From Lepidostoma basale (lineage: Eukaryota; Arthropoda; Insecta; Trichoptera; Lepidostomatidae): a DNA stretch of 64,000 bases. A program made the translations under genes and the position numbers. The notes under the pieces are model-generated. The model was given only the letters and a program-made list of their open reading frames with translations. It was not told the DNA's origin and made no database searches. Below, piece by piece: positions 9,189 through 33,050 of this stretch; position 1 is the stretch's first letter; each line of letters opens with the position of its first letter. The stretch lies in assembly GCA_022606425.2 (NCBI GenBank), contig JAHDVF020001472.1:1-64000 (forward strand). The letters are read 5' to 3'.

Positions 9189-11723
9189 ATGGGGACCAAC
9201 ATGAGCGAGGAGCACCCCCTGAGGGGGCTTAGAGCGCCCCCCGACCTGACGGGGCCCGGCGCCGCCGCAACGCAGCCCGACCAGGACTCGGGAGACACGC
9301 TCCCGTCACCCAACCACGAACCGGCCTTCGCGGATATTCAAAATATATTCAATTCTAATGAATGTGATAATAGCGTTATTAGTAACAGTGAACAAAGTTT
9401 AAAAAATAATTACACAAACAATGGATCAAACTGCGAAGACTTTAAACTATACAATTTTCAAAAGGATACCAATATTAGTGTTGTAGATTCGAAAGACAAT
9501 ACTAAACTAGAACCTAATGAAAACGTCGAACAGGAATTTGATATTAGCCGTAGTTTGATATGTAGTTCCATTGAAAAAATCGATAGCGATCTAGTCAGCG
9601 ACTTTGAAGATAATAAACCGGACACCGTCTCGGCGGACAGCGAGGACTCGGCACTGGGCAGCCTGCCCTGCGAAGGGGCCGCGCTGGCAGGCGAGGACGA
9701 ACCGCAAGACCGCTCCGACGGGAGCGACTCCGGCTTGGGCTCCGAGCTGCCCGAGGACCAGACCTTCCTCGCCCTCCCGCCCCAGGAAATGAAACTCTCG
9801 GATGAAACCATCACCGTCGACGGTACTAACTTCGAAAACTTCGAAATTCTCAACAACAATTCGGACACCGCTACTAGGAAACTGGAAGATCCGTTAAGTT
9901 TAACGCACTTTAGTGACGTCGCGTTTATAGGCGATGCATCGCAGATCGGCGGTGAAAAGAGAATGGTTCGTTTAAAAAGTACGTTGAAAAGAAAACTTGA
10001 TATGGAAGATTGTGGCGCTGAACCCAAAGTGAAAAGGAAAAAATGTTTAACTTTTGATGACGTGACGGTATATTATTTCCCGAGGGCGCAGGGGTTTACC
10101 TGCATCCCGTCCCAGGGCGGCTCCACCCTGGGAATGGCTAATCGCCATACACATCAACAGAAGTTCTCTCTCCCGGAGCATACCCTAGAGCAGAGGAGAC
10201 TACACAGACAGATTCTTCAACAGCTTCGCAGTGAAAAACATCTAGTTCAGGGATCTTCAGTCTCTTCTAGCGACTACAGCGACTCTGAAGATGAACCCAG
10301 TGAGATATCAGAGTCCGAACTCGATTTGGATAGCTACTATTTTTTACAACCTGTTCCCACTCGACAGAGGAGGGCGCTATTACGCGCTGCCGGCGTACGT
10401 AAAATAGAAGCCGTCGAGAAGGACGACTGTCGAGATATTCGTACATCCAGAGAACTCTGCGGTTGCTCGTGCAAGGGCTACTGCGACCCCGAGACCTGCT
10501 CTTGCAGCCAGAATGGAATCAAATGCCAAGTCGATAGACTCAATTTTCCCTGTGGCTGTACGAAAGACGGCTGCGGCAATACAACCGGTAGAATAGAATT
10601 CAATCCCGTCCGAGTTCGAACCCACTACATACACACATTGATGAGGATCGGATTAGAAAAGAAAGCGGAAGAAAATTTGTCTAAAGTCGACACTGCCAAT
10701 CAACATTTACAATGGAATAATTCTGCCAGCAGATTGGCTCCATCTTCTTCTTATCAAGAAGCCCACGGGGACTGCGAGGTTGCCGGTGCCAACAAGTACA
10801 CCGGAAACCTCCTGAGGGACGTCAACCTCTCATCTCACGTGGAGGTAGAGTCTTGCGCCAACTCGGGGACATTCAGTAATATGCATTTTGATGTGAATGC
10901 GACAAAAGCCGTCCCTAACATGCAATGTAGAGACGACGCTTTGGATTTATATACTTTTCGGGAAGATTGCTACAATGGCGAAAGTCGAGTAAACTTAAAC
11001 CAAGACAGATTAACTGCTAATCCTCCCTCCCAGCAAATGGAGAGCTATTCCAATATTTCTAAAGCAAAGGCGGGAACCTACACTAATCAAGGTCACATTG
11101 CTTATCCCGGCAACGCCTCCTCGACGAGATTCCCCTGCGAGCTGAGCTTCCCCTACAGCGGCGGCCCCGACGCGGCACACTACCCCGCCCACCAGCAGTA
11201 CTCGGCCGCCAGCTTCGAGAACTTCTCGCAGCAGCCTCATGTCTTCAACCATTACGGTTCCATGTACACCAACGACTACGTTGCAAAGCCTGCTACTGCC
11301 CAGGATCCAAATACTAATATTTTAGAGTACTCCAATGTTCAAACGTCGGGTGCATACGGTACTTACAGGGCTACAGAGACTGTTTGCTTCGCACAAGAAA
11401 ATAAGGAAACGAATCAATATACAAATCTGCACACACCGGCGTACCCTATTACCAGCAAGTTGGAGTCATTCTCCGAATTGATACAGGGCCGGTACTCCTA
11501 CAATTCGTACGGACAGGGTGATGCCGGTGGCCGGTCAGACGCAGGGCTGGAGCAGGGCGGGCCGACCCCCGCTAGCGCCTCCGCCTCCGCCCCTGCTCTT
11601 ACCGCCCCCGTACAAGACGTCCTTTCGGAGACTCGCCTTACCCAGCCCGTGCTCCCAAATGAAAGTGATGAAAACTTTGGTGAGATTATTAAGAAGACAA
11701 TGGTAGAAAATGTGTCTACGTAA
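9189..11723 (+). CDS. Axud1: Cysteine/serine-rich nuclear protein (CSRNP/AXUD1)
   Basis: An 844-residue protein encoded in one exon. Family members are nuclear transcription regulators, first described as AXIN1-upregulated; insects usually have one. The conserved N-terminal block lies at about residues 257-345 (LTFDDVTVYYFPRAQGFTC, then GGSTLGM). The diagnostic Cys-rich block lies at about 421-492 (CGCSCKGYCDPETCSCS, CGCTKDGCGN, then FNPVRVRTHYIHTLMRIGLE). An acidic Ser/Asp-rich segment separates them. The first 200 residues and the Tyr/Ser/Gln-rich C-terminal half are poorly conserved. A 3' splice site at 9163-9164 leaves 24 bases of 5' UTR before this first in-frame ATG; Met5 is a possible alternative start. 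Local GC is much higher at both ends than in the middle, which looks like ordinary compositional variation. Confidence 0.97.
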   Translation: MGTNMSEEHPLRGLRAPPDLTGPGAAATQPDQDSGDTLPSPNHEPAFADIQNIFNSNECDNSVISNSEQSLKNNYTNNGSNCEDFKLYNFQKDTNISVVDSKDNTKLEPNENVEQEFDISRSLICSSIEKIDSDLVSDFEDNKPDTVSADSEDSALGSLPCEGAALAGEDEPQDRSDGSDSGLGSELPEDQTFLALPPQEMKLSDETITVDGTNFENFEILNNNSDTATRKLEDPLSLTHFSDVAFIGDASQIGGEKRMVRLKSTLKRKLDMEDCGAEPKVKRKKCLTFDDVTVYYFPRAQGFTCIPSQGGSTLGMANRHTHQQKFSLPEHTLEQRRLHRQILQQLRSEKHLVQGSSVSSSDYSDSEDEPSEISESELDLDSYYFLQPVPTRQRRALLRAAGVRKIEAVEKDDCRDIRTSRELCGCSCKGYCDPETCSCSQNGIKCQVDRLNFPCGCTKDGCGNTTGRIEFNPVRVRTHYIHTLMRIGLEKKAEENLSKVDTANQHLQWNNSASRLAPSSSYQEAHGDCEVAGANKYTGNLLRDVNLSSHVEVESCANSGTFSNMHFDVNATKAVPNMQCRDDALDLYTFREDCYNGESRVNLNQDRLTANPPSQQMESYSNISKAKAGTYTNQGHIAYPGNASSTRFPCELSFPYSGGPDAAHYPAHQQYSAASFENFSQQPHVFNHYGSMYTNDYVAKPATAQDPNTNILEYSNVQTSGAYGTYRATETVCFAQENKETNQYTNLHTPAYPITSKLESFSELIQGRYSYNSYGQGDAGGRSDAGLEQGGPTPASASASAPALTAPVQDVLSETRLTQPVLPNESDENFGEIIKKTMVENVST

Positions 11724-12232
11724 ACGTTATTATTTTAAATTATTTTTGCAATAATTGTACATATTATACAATGAATTTCCTCACCTTGATTCCTTCACAC
11801 ACCCTTGATCCATCTTTAGTTTAGATGTAGAACACAATCTTATTCAACATGCCCGCGCGATACATTCTTGCATCGTGTTTTTAAATATTTTATTTTATTT
11901 CGTAGGTATTAAAATCTTTTTGGCAAATATACATATTTTTGAAAAATTCCTGGTTTGTTTTATTTATTTCCTTTCATTCTAGACGTCTTAAAATATGATA
12001 CATTCCTAGTTTCAATGAGTTACGTGTGCATACATAAAATGTAAGTTCAAGATAAAAAATAGTATTTAAGTTTTAACCAAATGCGTAGTGTAACTCTAGT
12101 AGTGAAGTCAGTCTGCTTCCCATACAAAAATAATGAATTTATAAAGAAAAAAAAAAACAGCAGCCGAAACAGCCCTTTTTCCTCTTATTCACGATATTAA
12201 ATTTAGATAATTTTACAAAATTTTCAACAATT
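11724..12232 (+). other. 3' UTR and downstream flank of the CSRNP gene
   Basis: It is AT-rich. A possible ATTAAA polyadenylation signal lies at about 11908. No other feature was recognised. Confidence 0.4.
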
Positions 12233-12910
12233 GTTCATTGTTTCTTAAACATTGATGGAAAACTCTATATAAAATATTAATGTAAACGTGTTTTTATCCA
12301 GTTTTAACATATTTTAAGATTGTCGCATGTTTCGGCTTGCAAAGATTTTATCTAATAAACATCTAATAAGCAAGTTGAAACATGTCAAACCCATAAAAAT
12401 TAATAAAACCTGTATTCTAATTTATACATTTTGATTAAATATGTAATTATGCTTAGTTTTCCATGTTATATTATTATAAACTACGTAAATTGACAGCGCA
12501 GACTCGCTCACACCGAATATCTGCTATAGGCACAGAACCTCATTTGAGCAAGGCTAAAAATATCCATAAAGTTATTTTAGAAATTAGTGGTGAAAATGTA
12601 CGTCCTTTTTCTAGAAGCGTTATTATATTTTGTGGGAGTGATATGTTTCAACTTGCTAGACTATTATTAAATATCAGCTGTTTGAGAATGGGCCGAAAAG
12701 GCGAAACATGTTATTCCCATAAAACACAATAAAATTGATAAACAGGCGTTTTAGTTAAATAAATCACTTTTTTCCACTTTAAAGTTTATTTTTCTCGATG
12801 CAATTCGAAGTTTTTTTTTTATATCATCAGGAAAACTATATGAAATGAAGAGTTTATATCGTTCTCCCGATGGTGGGAGTATACAACCTTCGAAACATGA
12901 AAAATAAATT
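12233..12910. repeat. Cluster of degenerate hammerhead-like palindromic repeats
   Basis: At least two head-to-head units lie here. One, about 12233-12430, has arms around ATGTTTCGGCTTGC and GCAAGTTGAAACATGTC. The other, about 12590-12760, has arms around ATATGTTTCAACTTGC and GGCGAAACATGTTATTCCC. A third, weak fragment (TTCGAAACATGA) lies near 12840-12910. The flanks CCCATAAAA and TTCTAGAA are shared with the copies at 34474, 58344 and 60817. Confidence 0.65.
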
Positions 12911-15324
12911 CGAAAGTGGATAAAATAGTATTTCAATGCATAGAAAAAATATGATGGGTCGATAAACTTTTAAAAGAGGGAAATAAAAATGCACAATAAA
13001 CCAATAAACACTTTATTCGCAAAATATTACACAATCAAATAAAAAATTTAGAAGGAACACATCAGTTAAAAAAAAATTCAGTCTCAATTTGTTCTTCCAT
13101 CTTTGATTTTACTAAGATATTTCTGATGTTTGCAATTACTTTCGGTTATGAATGAATAAAATATAATGATATTTGGAAACATAAAAATACCATCCTTCAT
13201 CAGAGACGACCTCTTTCTCCATGTCTAACAGCCCACGAACAGCGTATAAATAATCATAAAATGAGATTCAAATTGTCATTATTTATAATAATAAAATAAA
13301 AATGTTAGCAGAATTCTTAATGTTAAAAAAAAACTATTCACAAAATATTAAAATAGACTTAGATTTAAAGATTCTTTAAATAATAACTATCCGCCATCTT
13401 GTAGCTTGGCTCGCCGCCATTTTATGTAAAAGTTCAGATCAAATCAAATATTATATTTCCCGTTTTTTTTCTCAGACGAAACCAGTATTTTTGGATTTAT
13501 AGAAATACATATTTTTTTCAATATGAAATAAAAAATTATTTTGCTTATTTCTATTGCACAATAACACAAAACATTACTTAGAACTCAATGACAATTAGAA
13601 GCAACTTTACCATTTTGTTTTTCGTAGTTTAAAACTAAAAAAATATACAGTAAACCGCCAGTATAACAGAAATCTGTAAAAATAAACGTGTCCCAAAATC
13701 GGAACCCAGATTCTATAAAAAAATATGTTTGTTACTCATTATTTTTATATAGTAAAATCCCAACTTCAACTAATCATTAATAATGAAAATAAATAAAAAA
13801 AACTTTTATTTTCATTATTTACATTGAACTTCTACCGTGAAATTTCAAACAAATTATTTTTTCAGCTCATCAAACCTAACCTAAATGTGTAAAATGTTAA
13901 ATTATTTTGCCGACAAATTCATTTGGAATGATAAATTTTCGTAGAATTATTTGATCCCAATTAATAACTCTTCGAAATAACGCCAAAATGTCCACCAGTG
14001 TCTTTTTGTTACATAAATTATGCCGCAAATATTCAATTGTGATATTTTAAATTAACGAAATTACATTTTCAAATTTCATTCAAATTGTAATTACCAAAAT
14101 TTGAATAAAACTCCGCCCGTTTTACCTTTCTGGTAAACATGAAATTCGTTACTTAAAAATCCCGCCATAATTCAAATTCGACCAAGAACGCTGCTTATAC
14201 TCGTGAAATTATTTTTTTTGCTCTATACAGTCAGTATTTTCAAATTCTCGCGCGGCGCCCTTTGTCGTCGCCGCCAGGGGGCGGGGCGGAGCCTATTTTG
14301 AATCACGCAAACTGATTGGTGCATGTTTTTTAGAGCATGTAAAATTACGCGTGCTGCGCACATTTTTAAAAATATGACGGCTTCCAATAATATTGCTAAC
14401 AGAGTTAATTTTTTGCTAGATCTGACAGTACTAATTGTTGTAGTCAGCTTTATAATCTATAAGCTGAAGAATAAAATTATTATTATTATTATTATACTTT
14501 TCAATCCACGGTATTTCAATTGATAAAGATTTATTTAATTTGGATTAATTTTAAATACCATTATTATTAATCGTATTGATTTTTCTATTATTAGAGAGGG
14601 TAAATACAAAAAATCGCAAATTTTTCCAAACAAAATTCTTACACATTACTTTAATATACATTTTTATTATCACATTTTAAATTTACATCATTACATGAAA
14701 ATCACAAGAATACATATTATACTATTCTAAATCTAGAACTTAAGACAAGTAAAATATTATTTAAAATTGATATATAAAAACAAAATGCATACTTGAAAGT
14801 AAAAGTAGGATATTAAATGCCTGCGCAAGATTACGCTAAAACACAGACTACATTAAAATAAATACATTACTTATAAGGACGCCAATATTAATTAAGTGTC
14901 TTTCAATCAATTATTTTTTAAACTAGCAACATTTGGAAGACTAAATAATGGATATTCATTTGTCACCATTTTGATTCTGTCAGTTTAAATATTCTCTTAT
15001 ATTGACACATTTTAATTTTTATTTTTTATGTTGGCGTAAGCACACACTCAAGGATATGTTTTTTTTTTGCCTTCTTTGGAAACATTGACTTATTTCTCTA
15101 CAGAAACAATTCCTGGATAATTTAAAATCAAACTGTATAGTAGTCATATGTGTAAAGAGGAATTAGGTATTCCCTTACATGAAAACGAAGCATTGACTTC
15201 CAAGTCATACATATTTTTTCAATTTTCTATTAACAACAAACATTAAGTAAAATAATAATCAAAATAATAATGAATAAAATAACTATTAATCCTAGAAATA
15301 TTTGATTTTGATAGAACTCTAGAT
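12911..15324. other. Intergenic, AT-rich; two possible regulatory clusters
   Basis: No exon or classified repeat was seen. Two GCCAT-containing sites with the form of a Pho/YY1 motif occur at 13391-13420. A short GC-rich island lies at 14249-14296 inside otherwise AT-rich DNA. Confidence 0.45.
14271..14284 (+). promoter_or_regulatory. CTCF-like core motif in a GC-rich island
   Basis: CCGCCAGGGGGCGG fits every position of the CTCF core consensus (CCRSYAGRKGGCRS). It sits beside a GC box (GGGGCGGGGC) and a reversed CCAAT box (ATTGG near 14313), between the CSRNP gene and the 3' end of NSMAF. It is a motif match only; binding is not shown. Confidence 0.4.
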
Positions 15325-15771
15325 AAAGGGAGTCCGATGGCAGAATTAAGTTTTAAATTTCGAATTTCTCTGTAACGGCTAAGCGGAGGAGCATGGAGGG
15401 GGCCGCGTTAACTTCGTCATTCATGCGGGTTATTTAATCACAATATCGCAGTGGACGGGAGAGCAACGTGCGTTCGCAATCGAAGCGTACTTAAAGGCTA
15501 ATGATTCGTGAGCAACTACGCGTCGAAGATTTAGTACGTGTTACAATATTCGACTCCATCATTCAATCCAATTTGATTCCATCATGGGTGCGGAGGTTCC
15601 GGGCGGCAAACGACCCACGGCCGGGGCCCGGCAGGACGTCGAGAACAAATCAAAACATCGAACTCGTCGCGAACAGTTTGCACGATAATAGTTATTGAAA
15701 TAAATGTATATCCTTTGCAGTTTATTTTTTATTTAATTTTTAAATCCTAATTCTGCCACCGGACACCCTTT
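15325..15771 (+). mobile_element. Deleted DNA transposon with 33-base inverted ends and a helix-turn-helix fragment
   Basis: Bases 15325-15358 and 15740-15771 are inverted repeats with a few mismatches (AAAGGG, TCCG, TGGCAGAATT shared). Inside, about 15440-15660, the plus strand encodes GEQRAFAIEAYLKAND and, after frame changes, WVRRFR-like and SRTNQNIE-like pieces. This is the form of the N-terminal helix-turn-helix region (DUF4817-like) of some insect transposases. Stops and shifts show it is inactive. Confidence 0.7.
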
Positions 15772-16436
15772 AAATATGCTTGCCCTAGAAGGCGAAACAC
15801 GAAAACTTTGAATACACATTCAGAAAAAATAGCTTTAAAATATTTATGTATCCTTAAACAAAAAGAAATATTGCTTCCGTTTAATTCTTCTAAATACCTA
15901 AATTAAATACAAATACTGTCAATTTGTCTTTATATGTATAAACTTTTGGAATAAATAAATAATAATATATTTGAAATGAAAAAGTCTGCTCCCACACTAA
16001 AGTATGGTAATAAAAATATATTTTCTAAATACTAAGTAATTAAAACAGTCATGAAAATTAAATTGCCATATTTTTCTGCAGCAAGTAGTATCTAAATACA
16101 TATATCAATAAGTGTAATAATTAAAATTAATTTCACAATTTATGAAAACGGAAACAACCAATTTTTTTTTTTTTTAATCATGTTTAACATTGTGTTTCAA
16201 GGAGTTTAATATTTGATACTTGGAGAATCCCCTAACCTGGTGATAATACTGTTAATTAAAAATTGTAAAATCATATTGATTATATGGATAATCATCTTGA
16301 TTTCAGCCAATCAGTCATGTGTTACCAATTATGCATTGCTGGTAGCATATTTTTATTTTTATTATTTTTAAAAAGACTAACACCAAAGATTTAAATCAAT
16401 GATATTAGAATTTATTTTACAATCTTCAATGTGAGC
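15772..16436. other. No gene recognised; flank of the NSMAF 3' end
   Basis: It is AT-rich. Minus-strand AATAAA-type signals near 16350-16365 could serve NSMAF polyadenylation; if so the SINE-2 at 16437-16560 is part of its 3' UTR. Confidence 0.4.
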
Positions 16437-16560
16437 AGAAAATAGCTCATTATTATGAAGAAGGAATCTGGTCGTGTCCAGGCTCGAACCCAAGTCCCCT
16501 TGATCAGAAGCCAAGCGTTCTATCCCCTAGTCCACCACCCGATTGCTATGTAAAGTGTAG
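16437..16560 (-). mobile_element. tRNA-like SINE (SINE-2)
   Basis: The minus strand shows A-box TGGACTAGGGG and B-box GGTTCGAGCC at tRNA-like spacing, then a body ending CTTCATAATAATGAGC. Relatives are at 3118-3240 and 39720-39835. It lies about 43 bases beyond the NSMAF stop codon. Confidence 0.72.
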
Positions 16561-16602
16561 TACACCAAATGTAAAGTATTGGAAGTACAAAAGTCCAGAC
16601 GT

Positions 16603-31069
<14,467 letters not shown>

Positions 31070-31504
31070 TTTCAGTAATGATATAAAATTGTACTATTTA
31101 TTGGATAGGAGTAAACAAACATACAAACATACACATGAGATATATTAAAACAATAAATTCAAAGAGATTCAAATTGGTACAGTAAACATAAAAGAAGAAA
31201 CGTCAGAATTTCACAACAGTCCGTCACATCTCTCTACTTTTATTTTGACATTTCAAAGGGTAGTGCGGGATAAGAATTTACAAAACTATTCTGAGGTAAA
31301 TTTGTCAACATAGCATTGAGGTTATAATTGAAAATTTCCATTGAATTATCCAAACCATGTTAGATAAAAAGAAAATCATAAATTTGATGATTGAAACTTT
31401 ATCAAAAGAAGAATCAAAACTTTTTGCGATGGATGTATAAATCAAAACTTTTTTCAATTGATAAAATAAACTTAATACTAATCATTTACATTCTCTTCTC
31501 CGGT

Positions 31505-32090
31505 CTCAATCTAATGATTGGTCTGCAGCAAGGCGACGCATCTCCTTTTGCACTCCGCTCGGTCCTCAGCAACTCTCTTCAGTTGAAGAGAGTTACTACT
31601 CTTAAGCGTAGTTACGCATAAGAGGTGCAGCCCATATCTCGGCAAATCTGATCTAGGTACGCCTGGCGAGGTCGTCCTCTGCCAATTGATCCCTAGACCA
31701 TTCCCTCCAACACATCATGCAGGAAACATTCGTGTAGCAACACATGACCAATCCATCTTTTCAACATGTGCCTACTCTCTTCAGCTCTGCTGAGAACCTC
31801 TTCATTTGTAATGTGGTCCCTCCATAAAACATGGGCAATTCGCCGGTAGGTCCACATTTCAACTGCCTCCAGCCTTTTGCGCTCTCTCTCGCCCAGACAC
31901 CAAGTCTCGCAGCCGTACAGTAAAACACTCTACACCAATGTTTTTATTAGTTGTTTTCGAAGGTTCAGGTCCATTTTGTTGGACTCGAATATTTTAGATT
32001 TTTTGTTGAAGGCAAGTTTAGCCTAGTCTTTCTTGGATCGACCATTCCATGTAATACTGCTCCCCAGGTAAACAAAAGTCTTTACATTAC
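31505..32090 (-). mobile_element. LINE C-terminal fragment (another family)
   Basis: The minus strand encodes LYGCETWCLGERERKRLEAV, EMWTYRRIAHVLWRDH, NEEVLSRAEE, LKRWIGHVL, GRGRPRQAYLDQI and a terminal segment. The LYGCETW...RRPR order is typical of LINE reverse-transcriptase C-termini. It differs from families A-C; stops interrupt it. Confidence 0.8.
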
Positions 32091-32136
32091 ACCGCAGCAA
32101 TTGTGTTCGAATTTATACCAAAAAAATACGTGTATA

Positions 32137-32467
32137 CAGTAGACGCTCTCTTAACCGGCCTTGACGGGACCGACCAAGGGACGGATAACGAAAAAGCCGG
32201 TTAAGGAGAAGATAGCGAAAAACTCATTTAAAAAAACACTTTTGCAAGTGAGAAAAAAAAACACAATTTTTTCGAAACACTAAGAAAACAGAACTTTTAT
32301 TCTGTATTAGAAACTCACACATTAAAAATTAGCATTTCACAAACTGTAAAAAATATGTACAAGAAAAAGCCCCACATCACTAAATTTTTTTTAAAGTAGG
32401 CCTAGAAGAGGCTGGTTAAAGCGGTGGGACGGTTAAAGCGGCGCCGGTTAAGAGAGAGCGTCTACTG
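32137..32467. mobile_element. Pogo-like MITE, 331 bases, TA target duplication
   Basis: The inverted ends (CAGTAGACGCTCTC, then TTAACCGGC) are almost identical: one extra TC in the right end. TA flanks at 32135-32136 and 32468-32469. The interior is AT-rich and non-coding. Confidence 0.85.
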
Positions 32468-32639
32468 TACTATATTGAATTATTACTAAGATTTTTACTC
32501 AGTTATTGATAAGATTTGAAATAAAACATTTTCCGTTTACTTCAATTTGGGAGATGAATTACTTCATTTTCCGTTTACTTCAAGTGCTATCTGGGATCAG
32601 AAATAAGATTAAAGTATTTTAATGGCCGAATAAGGATAA

Positions 32640-32768
32640 TATTCACGCAGCATCTCTCGTGATGGCGAAAAGAGAAGGATGGAGTGCCGCATCGATTAGA
32701 GTGTGGCAGTCTATTCTCTCTGCCTACCCTTTCAGAGAGATGGCGTGATGGTTAGTTAGTTAGTTGGG
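32640..32768 (+). mobile_element. LINE 3' tail fragment
   Basis: The reading SILSAYPFREMA is followed by a GTTA tail. A short 5' part shared with 5280-5335 (-), GAAAAGAGAAGG, marks a variant subfamily. Confidence 0.7.
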
Positions 32769-33050
32769 ACCAATAATTTTATTTTCTTTAAAGCTTTTGC
32801 CCGACGATTCCCTATTCCAAACTTAGAGCTACTGGTTATAGTACCTATTTATTACAAGAATACTATCATGTTATTTTCATTGTGGCAATTTTTTTGAATT
32901 ATAGCGCCTTACTATTGGAATGTCCCACAAGAATAATTTTCTTTCTAGAATATTTGCTTTTCAATTGTTTCGTGTCTGTCAGTTTCCCTTTGATATTTTA
33001 AATTGAAAAAGAACTTTCGTTAAGTTGTTCTGTATATAATTTAATTCAAA

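Larger units (their letters stand above)
31070..33050. other. Divergent intergenic region NSMAF / HSF-like gene
   Basis: It holds the start regions of both genes, a LINE fragment, a pogo-like MITE and a LINE tail. A TTCTAGAA palindrome (nTTCnnGAAn, the form of a minimal heat-shock element) lies at 32943-32950, about 100 bases before the HSF-like ATG. I see no obvious TATA box at either start. Confidence 0.45.

Noticed and set aside
9458..10027. 189-codon open frame on the minus strand opposite the CSRNP gene
   Set aside because: It is the antisense of a conserved coding exon and has no family resemblance of its own; the plus-strand frame carries the diagnostic motifs.
14323..14523. 66-codon plus-strand frame
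   Set aside because: No splice sites, family match or codon pattern; it ends in ATT/Ile repeats from a simple repeat.
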